Part shown: piece after piece, positions 50,910 through 59,688 of the stretch
Layout of the letters: each line of letters begins with the position of its first letter
Position numbering within the stretch: the first letter of the stretch is position 1
Assembly (NCBI RefSeq): GCF_022846615.1
Contig: NZ_AP025637.1
Location: 5,047,001-5,111,000, forward strand
DNA from: Roseomonas fluvialis
GTDB lineage: Bacteria; Pseudomonadota; Alphaproteobacteria; Acetobacterales; Acetobacteraceae
Reading direction: 5' to 3'
Length of the DNA stretch: 64,000 bases
Translations under genes and position numbers: made by a program
The notes under the pieces: model-generated
Database searches by the model: none
The model's input: only the letters and a program-made list of their open reading frames with translations
What the model was told of the DNA's origin: nothing

Positions 50910-51602
50910 GTGCGAGGCATCCTCCTCCTGCTGCCCGTCCTGCTGCTCGGCGCCTGCGGCAACACCACCGCGACCGACGTCGTGCGCGTGATGGTCTGGC
51001 CCATCCCGATCCCCGACGGCCTGTTCGAAACCTCCGAGGCGATCCCGCAGGCCGACTGGGACACGCCCGGCGGCGCGGTACGTGCCGAGACCGCGCTCGG
51101 CCTGTCGCTCGGGTCGCGCCGCGGCATCGCCACCCTGGTGCAGGAGGAAGGCGAACGCCGCATGTGGCGCACCGCCGGCGGCGTGGTGGTCGCGACCGAA
51201 GGCCCGCGCATCGTCGCCACCGCCGGGCTGCGCGAAGTGGTCGCCGCCACGCGCTTCGACGGCATCGACCCGCTGACCCGCATCGGCGACCTGACCGACA
51301 CGCCGGTCAGCGGCGCGCGCGTGGTGGACGTGATGCGGTCGGAGACCGACCCGGCGCGCATGCGCTTCGGCCTGCGGCTCAACTGCCGCGTCAGCGCCGG
51401 CCCCGCCGAGGTCGAGGACACCGTCCTGGTGCGCGAGACCTGCCGGGGTGCGGCATCCTTCACCAACCGCTTCTGGGCCGATGCGCGCAGCTACGCGGTG
51501 TTCCGGTCCGAACAATGGGTCGGCGACGGGCTGCCGCCGCTGGTGATCGACGTGCTTGGCCCCGGCAGCGCGCCCACGGACTTCATCACTCTGCCCAGGT
51601 GA
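50910..51602 (+). CDS. YjbF/GfcB-family polysaccharide lipoprotein
   Basis: A 230-residue lipoprotein (lipobox LLGAC, Cys16). The pattern of the YjbF/GfcB family is recognisable: MVWPIPIPDGL region near the N-terminus and RMRFGLRLNCRVS in the second half. In E. coli the YjbEFGH and GfcABCD operons serve exopolysaccharide or group 4 capsule secretion. GTG 50910 follows an AT-richer stretch (GTTTAATTATGCGGTGATAT). It shares an overlap of 17 bp with the convergent transferase gene. Confidence 0.7.
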   Translation: MRGILLLLPVLLLGACGNTTATDVVRVMVWPIPIPDGLFETSEAIPQADWDTPGGAVRAETALGLSLGSRRGIATLVQEEGERRMWRTAGGVVVATEGPRIVATAGLREVVAATRFDGIDPLTRIGDLTDTPVSGARVVDVMRSETDPARMRFGLRLNCRVSAGPAEVEDTVLVRETCRGAASFTNRFWADARSYAVFRSEQWVGDGLPPLVIDVLGPGSAPTDFITLPR

Positions 51603-52641
51603 GCCCGGCGCGCCGCATCCGCTGCAACACATAGGCCAGCCACACCGCCTGCACCGCCAGCGCCGGCAGCACGACCAGCGGCTTCAGGCCCGACGGTAAT
51701 TCAAGGAACAGCGCCACCAGCGCGCCATGCACCAGCACGAAGCCCCAATGCACGCCCGCCACCGCCCGCACGCCCAGACCGCTGCGCTGCGCCATCTGGT
51801 ACAGGTGCGTCCGGTGCGCCGCCGCCACGCGCCGCCCCATCGCCGCCCGCCGTACCAGCGTGAAGGCCGCATCGAACAACAACCCGAACAGCAGCAGCGG
51901 CACGATCAGGAACGACACCGACGCCGCGTCGAACCCCGCCGCCGCCACCGCCAGCACCGCCATCATGAAGCCCAGGAACTGGCTGCCCACATCGCCCATG
52001 AAGATCCGCGCCGGATGCAGGTTGAACGGCAGGAACCCCGCCAGCCCCGCCGCCAACAGCAAGGCCGCAGCATAGACGAACCACCCGCCCTGCCCGCCCG
52101 CCACGACGCACAGCATCACCGCCGCCAGGAACACCGATCCGCCGACCAGGCCATCCAGCCCATCCATGAAGTTCAGCGCATTGGTGCACCCCACGATCCA
52201 GAACAACGTGAGCGGCACACCAAGCCACCCCAGCGGCACCTCCCCCACCCAGGGAACGGCCAGCCTTTCGACCACCAACCCACTGCCGATCGCGACCAGC
52301 GCCGCCAGCGCCTGCGCCCCCAGCTTCACCGAAAACCGCAGGTCGGCCACATCGTCCCACAAGGACACCAGGGCAATCGCCACCGCCGCACCGATCACAC
52401 CGCCGAACTGCAACGGCGGCAGCCGCGCAAACGCCGCCCCGAAATACAGAACGACCATCCCGACCACGAAGGCGACCACCACCCCGACGCCACCACCCCG
52501 CGGCGTGGGACGCACATGCGACGACCGCGCATTGGGATGATCGAGGATCGGATAGGCGATCATCAGACGCACCACGACGGCCGACACCAAGGCCAGCACG
52601 ACCGCAAACCCCAGATGTCGGAATACCGCCTCGATCAACAT
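51586..52641 (-). CDS. WecA/MraY-family glycosyl-phosphoryl transferase
   Basis: A 351-residue polytopic membrane protein with about ten helices. Motifs: DDVADLRFSVKLGAQ, the substrate motif NALNFMDGLDGL and IFMGDVGSQFLGF, with HRTHLYQ in the last cytoplasmic loop. It transfers a sugar-1-phosphate (often N-acetylhexosamine) from a UDP-sugar to undecaprenyl phosphate, starting O-antigen or exopolysaccharide units. Two different initiating transferases are encoded in this locus (see 62066). Confidence 0.9.
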   Translation of the reverse strand: MLIEAVFRHLGFAVVLALVSAVVVRLMIAYPILDHPNARSSHVRPTPRGGGVGVVVAFVVGMVVLYFGAAFARLPPLQFGGVIGAAVAIALVSLWDDVADLRFSVKLGAQALAALVAIGSGLVVERLAVPWVGEVPLGWLGVPLTLFWIVGCTNALNFMDGLDGLVGGSVFLAAVMLCVVAGGQGGWFVYAAALLLAAGLAGFLPFNLHPARIFMGDVGSQFLGFMMAVLAVAAAGFDAASVSFLIVPLLLFGLLFDAAFTLVRRAAMGRRVAAAHRTHLYQMAQRSGLGVRAVAGVHWGFVLVHGALVALFLELPSGLKPLVVLPALAVQAVWLAYVLQRMRRAGLTWAE

Positions 52642-52695
52642 GCGAGGGCGCTATGCCCGGCGCGGAGCGAGGCGTCCAGGCGGGGAGGGGCGCAA

Positions 52696-52906
52696 GGCGG
52701 GGGGCCAGTCCCCCGGACCCCCCGCTGGGAGGCAACCGCCTCCCAGACCCTGGGTCAGATGGCTGGATTGGGGGAGGGGCTCGTCGGCGGTACCGACGCG
52801 AAGGGCGCTCCATGCCCCTCCCCCAATCCGGCCATTGGTCTCCGCGGGTCCGCGGGCACGTATGCCCCCGGCGGGTGGGTCCGGGAGGGCAGAGCCCTCC
52901 CGCGCC
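52696..52906. repeat. Intergenic element copy 1 with 22-bp inverted arms
   Basis: About 211 bp: a GC hairpin, a second hairpin CTGGGAGGC-AACC-GCCTCCCAG, then arm 52759-52780, a 33-bp core (52781-52813), arm 52814-52835, a shared flank (GGTCTCCGCGGGTC...CACGTATGCCCC), and a closing hairpin. It matches 55012-55228 in the same orientation except for the core, which is inverted (28 of 33 identical to the reverse complement). Confidence 0.8.
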
Positions 52907-52912
52907 GCACCC

Positions 52913-55102
52913 TCACCGCGTGAACCACCCCGCCCCGCGCCGCAGCGAGTCCTCGCGGCCGTCGCGGGTGGTTTCCCACAGGGGGCTGGGGGTTGCCAGG
53001 CGTTGGCCGCCGTCGCGTTGGGTGGGGCGGATAACGGCGCCGACGGCGGATCGGCTTTGAACGCCGAAGATGTCGAGTGGAACGCGGATGAAAATGCCTT
53101 TGTCGAAGGATCCTTCGCCGAAGCGGCTGTAGGAGACGTCGGTGAAGGTGGCGAAGGCACCGACCTCGATGCCGGAATCGAAGCGGCGGGCGACTTCAAC
53201 CGTGCCGCCCCAGTCGCCGGCCAAATAACGGCCGCCGCGCAGCGTGGTGGTCAGGTTCCACCAGGGCAGGTCGAGGTAGAGCGAGAGGTGCCCGGTGGTG
53301 ACGCGGTAGTCCTGCAGGCCGAACCGCTGGTCGTAGTCGCGCTGCGCCACGTAGTTCACATCGAGGCCGATCGCGTAGGGTCGGTCATGCGGGCGCCACA
53401 GCACTTCGCCGGACACGCCGGCGAACATGGGTTCGAGGTATCCGACGGTGCCGCGGGCGAAGATGTCGGGGGCGACCGACCACATGCGTTCGGCATACAG
53501 CGACGTGACGGCGAGGTTGCGCCCGTCGTCGGCATAGAGCGCGTAGTCCGACCGCACGCGCGGCAGCACGGAATCCGATGCCGCGGCGCCGTCCATGTTC
53601 TGGGCGAGCACCTGCGTGATGGCGCCGCCGATGGCGAAGCCGGCGCCGAGTTCGACGCGCGCATTGGCGCCGATGCCCACCTGGTACAGCGCGGTGCGGG
53701 ACGGGTCGCCCAGGATCACGCGAACCAGCGGGTCGATGCCCCAGTCGATGAACGGGCCAGGCGCGCGGGCCGCGCCTTCGAAGGGTTCTCCCGGAGGCAT
53801 CAGGATGGCGGTGGCGAAGATTTCCTCGGCGCTGCCGTGGCCGCGCGCCGCGGCCTCGATGGCCGATCGCAGCACCATCAGCCGCGCGATCTCGAGCCCG
53901 TCGCGCGACCAGGCGATGACGATCCGCTCGACCTGGCGCGGCAGCACCGGCTGCACCGCGCGCACGACGCGGCCGGCGACCTGCGCCAGGGTGCGGAAGG
54001 GGCCGCCGGAGACGGCAATGCGCGCTTCCTCACCTTCAATGGCGAAGGCGGTTCCGCGCAGGCGTGCCTCGCGCAATGCGGCGAAGATGCGTGGCGCCAG
54101 CGCGGCGGACTCGGCCGAGCCACCCTCGGCGCGCTCAGCCATCGCCGGCGGCGCGGGCATGGGCGCGCGCGGCGGGTCGTGCGCGTCCATCCGCACGCTC
54201 GCGCGCAGCAGCAGGTCGGTCCCGTTCACCCAGTGCACGCCGACATCGAGCCAGTCATTCGTCCATTGCAGCCCGGCATTCACGCGGCTCGCGGAATACC
54301 CGCGCAGGTTCGTGGTGCGTCCGGGATAGCCGCCGCGTTCGTCGCGCAGCCGGTCGCCACTGAACTCGACCTTCGCGCGCAGGCCCTCGAAGTCGCCCCA
54401 CGGCGTCGGGATTGCCGGCACGTTCCACTCGATGCCGCCGAAGATCGAGATGTCCTCGCCGCGGAAATACGACTGCCAGCGCAGCGTGCCGCCCTGCCCG
54501 ACATCGCGCGTGCGTTCGCCGAAGCCGCTCCAGATGTCGGTCAGCGGGTTGTTGCCATCCGCATAGGTGCCGAGCCGACCCCAGCCCATTCCCAGCGTCA
54601 CGTCGAAATCCCAGAAGCGCTTCGACGCCACCAGGTATTCGCCCGCATAGATGCCGGTGCCGGCAATGTCCTGGATGCCGACCGCCAGCGCCGGACGCCA
54701 TTCCTGCTCGTCCCACAGCCGGATTTTGATGTCGAAGGACCGGTCCGAAACGATCCCCGACCCCGTCGTGCCGTTCAGCCGCTCACTGACCCGGAACGTC
54801 GTCTCCAACCACGGCAACGCCTGGAACCCCACGAACCAGAACTGCCGCTGGTGCCGCCAGGCCACCCCCGCCTCGATCACGCCATCGGCCCGAAACCGCG
54901 CATTGCGCATCTCGATCAGCCCGACCCCACCCCAGTCCGACCCGGTCCCGTCCCCACCGAGGCCCTGGGCGTGCGCGGGCGCGGAGAGCAGCGCCAGGAT
55001 GGCAAGCGCGTAGCGGGAGGGCGCTGCCCTCCCGGACCCTCCCGCCGGGGGGCAACCGCCCCCCGGACCCGGGGTCAAATGGCCGGAATGGGGGCGGGGC
55101 AT
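52913..55102 (-). CDS. YjbH/GfcD-family exopolysaccharide outer-membrane protein
   Basis: About 700 residues. Signal core YALAILALLSAPAHAQ, then the YjbH pattern (GLIEMRNARF, then RHQRQFWFVGFQALPWLETTFRVS, DRSFDIKIRL, YLVASKRFWDFDVTLGMGWGRLG), and later repeated beta-strands toward a barrel end. Associated with capsule/exopolysaccharide export and regulation. No normal start precedes the signal core: the repeat element runs right into it. ATG 55102 or TTG 55078 lie within the element; I give ATG 55102 with low certainty. Confidence 0.85.
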   Translation of the reverse strand: MPRPHSGHLTPGPGGGCPPAGGSGRAAPSRYALAILALLSAPAHAQGLGGDGTGSDWGGVGLIEMRNARFRADGVIEAGVAWRHQRQFWFVGFQALPWLETTFRVSERLNGTTGSGIVSDRSFDIKIRLWDEQEWRPALAVGIQDIAGTGIYAGEYLVASKRFWDFDVTLGMGWGRLGTYADGNNPLTDIWSGFGERTRDVGQGGTLRWQSYFRGEDISIFGGIEWNVPAIPTPWGDFEGLRAKVEFSGDRLRDERGGYPGRTTNLRGYSASRVNAGLQWTNDWLDVGVHWVNGTDLLLRASVRMDAHDPPRAPMPAPPAMAERAEGGSAESAALAPRIFAALREARLRGTAFAIEGEEARIAVSGGPFRTLAQVAGRVVRAVQPVLPRQVERIVIAWSRDGLEIARLMVLRSAIEAAARGHGSAEEIFATAILMPPGEPFEGAARAPGPFIDWGIDPLVRVILGDPSRTALYQVGIGANARVELGAGFAIGGAITQVLAQNMDGAAASDSVLPRVRSDYALYADDGRNLAVTSLYAERMWSVAPDIFARGTVGYLEPMFAGVSGEVLWRPHDRPYAIGLDVNYVAQRDYDQRFGLQDYRVTTGHLSLYLDLPWWNLTTTLRGGRYLAGDWGGTVEVARRFDSGIEVGAFATFTDVSYSRFGEGSFDKGIFIRVPLDIFGVQSRSAVGAVIRPTQRDGGQRLATPSPLWETTRDGREDSLRRGAGWFTR

Positions 55103-55228
55103 GGCGCGCCCGTCGCGCCGGTGCCACCGACGAGCCCCTCCCCCATTCCGGCCATCCGGTCTGCGCGGGTCTGGGGGCACGTATGCCCCAAGCGGGGGGT
55201 CCGGGGGGCTGGCCCCCCGGCACGCGCC
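55012..55228. repeat. Intergenic element copy 2 with 22-bp inverted arms
   Basis: Arms at 55079-55100 and 55134-55155 around a 33-bp core (55101-55133), with hairpins on both sides. The arms carry GGAATGGG/CCCATTCC where copy 1 has GGATTGGG/CCCAATCC, a compensatory pair change. Ends about 8 bases from the export-protein stop and overlaps the apparent 5' end of yjbH. Confidence 0.8.
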
Positions 55229-55235
55229 CGCCATC

Positions 55236-57926
55236 TCAGCGCTGCGCCTCGCGCGCGATCACCGCCAGGGCAGCGGCCGAGACCGAGATCTGGCCGAGCA
55301 CTTGCGTGAGGTCGCGCACGAAGCCCCAGGTTTCGTACGGCGATGGGTCTTGGGGAACGACCACCAGGCTGCCGGGTGGCACGGGTGGGCCGCCTTGTTG
55401 CCAGGCCGAAAGACCCGCCGCGGTGGATTGTCCGTTGGGCAGCACGATGAAGGCGCGGGAGGGGTCGGCGAAGCGTTGCGTGCCGCCCGAGGCGCGCACG
55501 TAGTCGGAGGCGCGCCACCCGGTGCGGAACTGCAGGGAGCCGGGGTTGAGCACGGTGCCCACGACCGTGACCTCGTTCGGTCGCTTGGGCATGGCGATCA
55601 CGTCGCCCGGTTCGAGCAGCACGTCCAGTTCGGGGCGCGCGGCGAGGATGACCGGGTTCGATTCCACCACCATGCGGCCTGCGGCGCGGGCTTCGCGCAG
55701 CGAGTTCGCGAGTTCGCGCCCGGCGTTGATGGCCGAACCCAGGTCGGTCTGCGCGCCGCGCGTGCCGGCGACGGCCTGGCCGGCCGCGACCTGGATCAGG
55801 CTGGTCTCGAGTTCGCGCGCGGTGCGCTGGAAGCCTTCCTGCTGGCGCTGGCGCACCGATTCGCGGGTGAAGACGGCGCCGTAGGGGTAGGCTTGCGGCG
55901 TCAGCCCGCCGGCGCGTGCGATGACTTCGGACAGGCGCTCGCCGCGGCGGATGTCGTAGGTGCCGGGGCGCAGGAATTCGCCCACCAGGATGACCGGCCC
56001 GGTATCGCGGTCGCCGAAGGCGCGCGGGATGCGGATGGTGTCGCGGGGTGAAAGCCGCACCGCCGCGAAGTTGCGGCTGGTGAGGTCGAGCCGCGTGCGC
56101 GCGAGGGGAATGGCCCCGGTCTGGTCGGCCGGCTCGCGGGCGAATTCCACCACGCGCAGGTCGGCGGCATCCGACAGCCCGCCGGCGGACGCAATGGCTT
56201 GATCCAGCCCGGTATTGTCCACGATCGGCAGCAGGCCGGGCGTGCGCACCTCGCCGGTCAGCACCACCGTCTGGTCCAGCAGGAAGGCCGCCAGGTCCGG
56301 GTAGTCCACCATCACCTGCGGGCAGGTGGGTGCGCCGATCTCGGGGAAGCCGGCGCCCTTGATGTGCGCGAAGCGCTGCGGCGATGCGCGCGAGGCGAGT
56401 GCCAGCGGCGTGAGTGCCGCGCAGTCGAAGGGGGCCGCGCCGGCCTGCTGAGCGGTATTCGCCGGCGCTTCCCCGCGCAGCGCGCGCTGCACCACCGGCG
56501 ATGTCAGCCAGGCGATGTCGCCGCGGCCAAGGATGATGACCTCGTCCCCTTCGCGCAGCGCCAGGTTCGCATGCCCTTCCAGCACGCGGCCGAGGTCGAA
56601 GGGCACGAAGCTGCGCGACCCGGTGCGCGCATCGGCGCGCCACACCGCACCCAACCGCACATAGGGGTCGTTGCGCAGCAGCCGGCGGTCGCTGATCAGC
56701 CCGCGCAGGGTCTGGGATTGCCGCCCGCCGGCGGCTGCGCGCGTGACAGGGATGGCGACATGCCCCGCCAGCCGTACCGTATTCGCCACCACGTCGGCGC
56801 CGGGCTGCACCAACACCGCGTCGCCGCGGCGGATCATGGATGTGGGCGCCAACTCGGCGAAGGATCGCCGCCCGGCGCCGTCGCTCTGCTGCCCCAGTAG
56901 CCGGTTGCCGCCGGGCCGGATGGTGCCGCCGGCCAGGGCCAGCATGTCCGCCAGCGGCGCGGCGGTGGCGCGCGCGGGCAGTTCGTAGATGGCCGGGCGC
57001 GCGACATCGCCGGCGACGGCGACGGTGCCGCCCACCGGCGGCACGATGATGCGCTCGCCCTCCCGCAGGGACAGGTCGGCATCGCCCGGCGCGTCGGCGA
57101 TCACGCTGTACAGGTCCACCACGCGGCGCCCGCGCGGGCCCTCGATTCGGATGGCGCGCAGCGATCCGGTCTTGCGCACGCCCCCGGCGGCCGACAGCGC
57201 ATCGAGCACGGAGGACAGCGCATTCAGCCCCTGGAAGCCCGGGCGCAGCACCTCGCCGGCGACGAAGACGTTCATCTGCCGCACCTGGCCGATCGAGACG
57301 AACACCTCCGACCCCGCCAGGTCGCGCGCCGCCAGGCCTTCCAGGTGCGCACGCAAATCCTTCAGCGACTTCCCCGCCGCCGGAATGGGCGCGAGGTCGG
57401 GCAGCAGCAGCATCCCGTCGCGCCCGATGCGCAGCGTCAGCGTCTGCCGCGCCCGGCCGCGGAAGGCCAGCACCAGCTCGTCGTCGGGGCCGAGCACATA
57501 GTCCTCGGGCAGCGCGCCAAAGCCCTGCGTCGGGGCAGGGCCGCTCCGAAACGTGTCGTAGCCGAATTGCCGCAGCACCGGCGGGTCGAGCCGCGCGGCA
57601 AAGAAGGCCTCGGCGGCCGAAAGCGGGTCCTGCGGCTCGGCGGCGGGCGGCAGGGGCTGCGCCTGGAAGGCGGGCAGCGGCGCGGTGCGCGGCAGCCCCG
57701 CCGGCGGGCCCCGCGTGGCACCGGCATCGAGCAGCCGCTGCAGCGCATCCTGCTGGCCGGGCGGCAGGCCCGGCAGGGGCGTGCCGTTCGGCAGCACCGA
57801 GGGCAGTGTCGGCGGCGCCAGCAGCGGCGAACCGCCCGGCAGCGACTGCGCCAACGCCGCCGGCCCGGCCATCGCGACGGACAGCAGGACGCTCAGAAAA
57901 CGGCAGCGGCGCAACAGGCCGAGCAT
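55236..57926 (-). CDS. Wza-like polysaccharide export protein with several SLBB domains
   Basis: An 896-residue protein: signal peptide (FLSVLLSVAMAGPAALAQ), Poly_export domain at about 140-215 (YVLGPDDELVLAFRGR, TLRIGRDGMLLLP), then three or more SLBB domains (about 220-300, 305-400, 690-760, and one near 780-850; for example VFVAGEVLRPGFQ, VLVGEFLRPGTYD, VTVVGTVLNPGSLQ). The C-terminus has a hydrophobic stretch (LGQISVSAAALAVIA) like the terminal segment of Wza. Forms the outer-membrane/periplasmic export channel. Two Cys in the middle may pair. Confidence 0.9.
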   Translation of the reverse strand: MLGLLRRCRFLSVLLSVAMAGPAALAQSLPGGSPLLAPPTLPSVLPNGTPLPGLPPGQQDALQRLLDAGATRGPPAGLPRTAPLPAFQAQPLPPAAEPQDPLSAAEAFFAARLDPPVLRQFGYDTFRSGPAPTQGFGALPEDYVLGPDDELVLAFRGRARQTLTLRIGRDGMLLLPDLAPIPAAGKSLKDLRAHLEGLAARDLAGSEVFVSIGQVRQMNVFVAGEVLRPGFQGLNALSSVLDALSAAGGVRKTGSLRAIRIEGPRGRRVVDLYSVIADAPGDADLSLREGERIIVPPVGGTVAVAGDVARPAIYELPARATAAPLADMLALAGGTIRPGGNRLLGQQSDGAGRRSFAELAPTSMIRRGDAVLVQPGADVVANTVRLAGHVAIPVTRAAAGGRQSQTLRGLISDRRLLRNDPYVRLGAVWRADARTGSRSFVPFDLGRVLEGHANLALREGDEVIILGRGDIAWLTSPVVQRALRGEAPANTAQQAGAAPFDCAALTPLALASRASPQRFAHIKGAGFPEIGAPTCPQVMVDYPDLAAFLLDQTVVLTGEVRTPGLLPIVDNTGLDQAIASAGGLSDAADLRVVEFAREPADQTGAIPLARTRLDLTSRNFAAVRLSPRDTIRIPRAFGDRDTGPVILVGEFLRPGTYDIRRGERLSEVIARAGGLTPQAYPYGAVFTRESVRQRQQEGFQRTARELETSLIQVAAGQAVAGTRGAQTDLGSAINAGRELANSLREARAAGRMVVESNPVILAARPELDVLLEPGDVIAMPKRPNEVTVVGTVLNPGSLQFRTGWRASDYVRASGGTQRFADPSRAFIVLPNGQSTAAGLSAWQQGGPPVPPGSLVVVPQDPSPYETWGFVRDLTQVLGQISVSAAALAVIAREAQR

Positions 57927-58032
57927 CGGCGGGTCGGCAACCTCCCGGAAACGTCAGGCGCTCATGTCATCGCCTGTTTACAACTTATTGGTGATTCTGC
58001 CTATTGTCCCGCGTTCATTCGCGGAGCGTCGC
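57927..58032. promoter_or_regulatory. Divergent promoter region, AT-rich
   Basis: 57964-58015 contains CGCCTGTTTACAACTTATTG and GATTCTGCCTATTGTCC, much more AT-rich than the rest. TTTACA and TATTGT are 19 bp apart, a loose sigma-70-like pair for the plus strand. Because of this I place the next gene's start at GTG 58033 rather than ATG 57964. Confidence 0.45.
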
Positions 58033-59688
58033 GTGACGCGCAGCGCCGTCCTCGCCGAGACACCACCGAGGCCCGCACCAGCAGCCCGCCGCTGGTGGCT
58101 GGTGGCCGATGCCGCCTGGCGGCTCGGGCCGCGCGCGGTGGCGCTGTTCGCCTGGCACCGGGCACGGATGCGGTTGGGGCTGGCGCGGCGCGCGCTGCCG
58201 GATGCGCCGGTCGCGCCGCGCGCTGCCTCGCCGTGGCATGGCCCCTTCGACGGCGCGGCACATGCGCTCGACCTCGACCTGTTCGCGCCGGGCGACATCC
58301 GCCCGGTGTGGGAGGCAAACCGGCTCGGCGCGCTGGTGGCGCCGGGCGCGGCGACGACGGATGCGCTGCTGGCCGACTGGATCGCGGCGAACCCGCCCTT
58401 CCGAGGCCCCGCCTGGGCCTGCGGGCAGGAAGCCGCTCTGCGCGCGCTGCACCTGTGCCTGTTCGGGGCGCTGCATGGCCCGGACCGCGTGCCGCGTGCC
58501 GTGCTTGCCGCGCATGCCCAGCGCATCGCCGCCACGCGTGCCTATGCCGCCGCGCAGGACAACAACCACGCGGTCAGCGAACCGGCCGGGCTGTTCGTGC
58601 TCGGCCTTGTGCTGGATGACGCCGCCATGGCGCGGCGCGGCGCGCGCGACCTGGCCCGCGCGGTGGCGCGGCTGGTCACGCCGGATGGCGCCTTCGCGCA
58701 GGCCTCGCCGGGCTATCACCGGCTGCTGCTGGACACGATCGCGGTCGCCGAGTGGTTCCGCCGCCGCCACGGCGCGCCCGGCTTCGCCGCGCCGTTCACG
58801 CAGCGCGCGCGGGCGGCGACGGTGTGGCTGCACCGCGTGGCCTCCGAGGGCGGCGCGCTGCCGCGTGCAGGCGCCTGCGACGATTCCGCCCTGGCCGACC
58901 TGTCGGGCGCCGGGCCGGCGGATGCGCGCGGCAGCCTCGAGCGCGCCGCGCGCCTATTCTGCGACGCGAGCGCGGGCCACCCCGATGATTTCGGCTGCGG
59001 GATGCTGGGCATTCCCTGCCCCGACGCGGTGCTGCCGCGCGGCGGCGCCTGGCGCAGCGCCGGCTGGCGCGGGGAGACGCGCGGCGCGCTGTCGGTCCTG
59101 CTGCGCAGCGGCGCGCCGCTGCGCTTCCGCCCCGCCCAGGCGGACCTGCTGCACCTCGACTTCCGCATCGGCGAGACCGTGCTGCTGCGCGACGGCGGCA
59201 CCGGGTCCTACAACCCGCCGCCGGGCGGTACCTGGTGGATCGAGGCGCTGGCCGGCACCGCCGGGCACAACACCATCGCCTTCGATGGCGAGGACCAGAT
59301 GCCGCGCGTCTCGCGCTTCCTGTTTGCGCGCTGGCCGCGCTGCCGCACCCTGCCGGACGGCGCCGTGCTGCGCGACTGGCGCGGGCGCCGCCACGCACGG
59401 CGTTTCACGCTCGACGATCGCCGCCTGACGGTGCGCGACGAGGTCGGCGGCACTTTTGCCGCGCTGACACTGCGCTGGCGCCTCGCCCCCGGCGATTGGC
59501 GACTGACTGCGACGGGCGTGGACGGCCCGGCGGCGCGCATCGCCATCGCAGCCGATGGGCCGCTGCGCCTGCGCCTGGCGCAGGGCTGGGAGAGCCCAGC
59601 CTACGGCGTGGTGGTCCCCGCACCGGTGCTCGAAGCGACGGCGCGCAGCCTGGTGTCGCGCCTGACCACCGTGGTGGACCTGACATGA
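58033..59688 (+). CDS. Heparinase II/III family protein
   Basis: A 551-residue protein with an alpha/alpha-toroid N-terminal half (about 60-310: NNHAVSEPAGLFVLGLVL, FAQASPGYHRLLLDTIAVAEW) and a C-terminal beta-sheet half (TWWIEALAGTAGHNTIAFDG). The NNH and Y-H segments correspond to the catalytic region. No signal peptide is seen. Such proteins cleave or modify uronic-acid-containing polysaccharide; in EPS loci they may edit the polymer. GTG 58033 follows GGAG by six bases. ATGA overlap with the chain-length gene. Confidence 0.83.
   Translation: MTRSAVLAETPPRPAPAARRWWLVADAAWRLGPRAVALFAWHRARMRLGLARRALPDAPVAPRAASPWHGPFDGAAHALDLDLFAPGDIRPVWEANRLGALVAPGAATTDALLADWIAANPPFRGPAWACGQEAALRALHLCLFGALHGPDRVPRAVLAAHAQRIAATRAYAAAQDNNHAVSEPAGLFVLGLVLDDAAMARRGARDLARAVARLVTPDGAFAQASPGYHRLLLDTIAVAEWFRRRHGAPGFAAPFTQRARAATVWLHRVASEGGALPRAGACDDSALADLSGAGPADARGSLERAARLFCDASAGHPDDFGCGMLGIPCPDAVLPRGGAWRSAGWRGETRGALSVLLRSGAPLRFRPAQADLLHLDFRIGETVLLRDGGTGSYNPPPGGTWWIEALAGTAGHNTIAFDGEDQMPRVSRFLFARWPRCRTLPDGAVLRDWRGRRHARRFTLDDRRLTVRDEVGGTFAALTLRWRLAPGDWRLTATGVDGPAARIAIAADGPLRLRLAQGWESPAYGVVVPAPVLEATARSLVSRLTTVVDLT

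Noticed and set aside
52640..55309. An 889-codon plus-strand frame across yjbH and both elements
   Set aside because: Runs antisense to a clear YjbH protein; composition is that of a shadow frame, and its ends merely translate the repeat elements.
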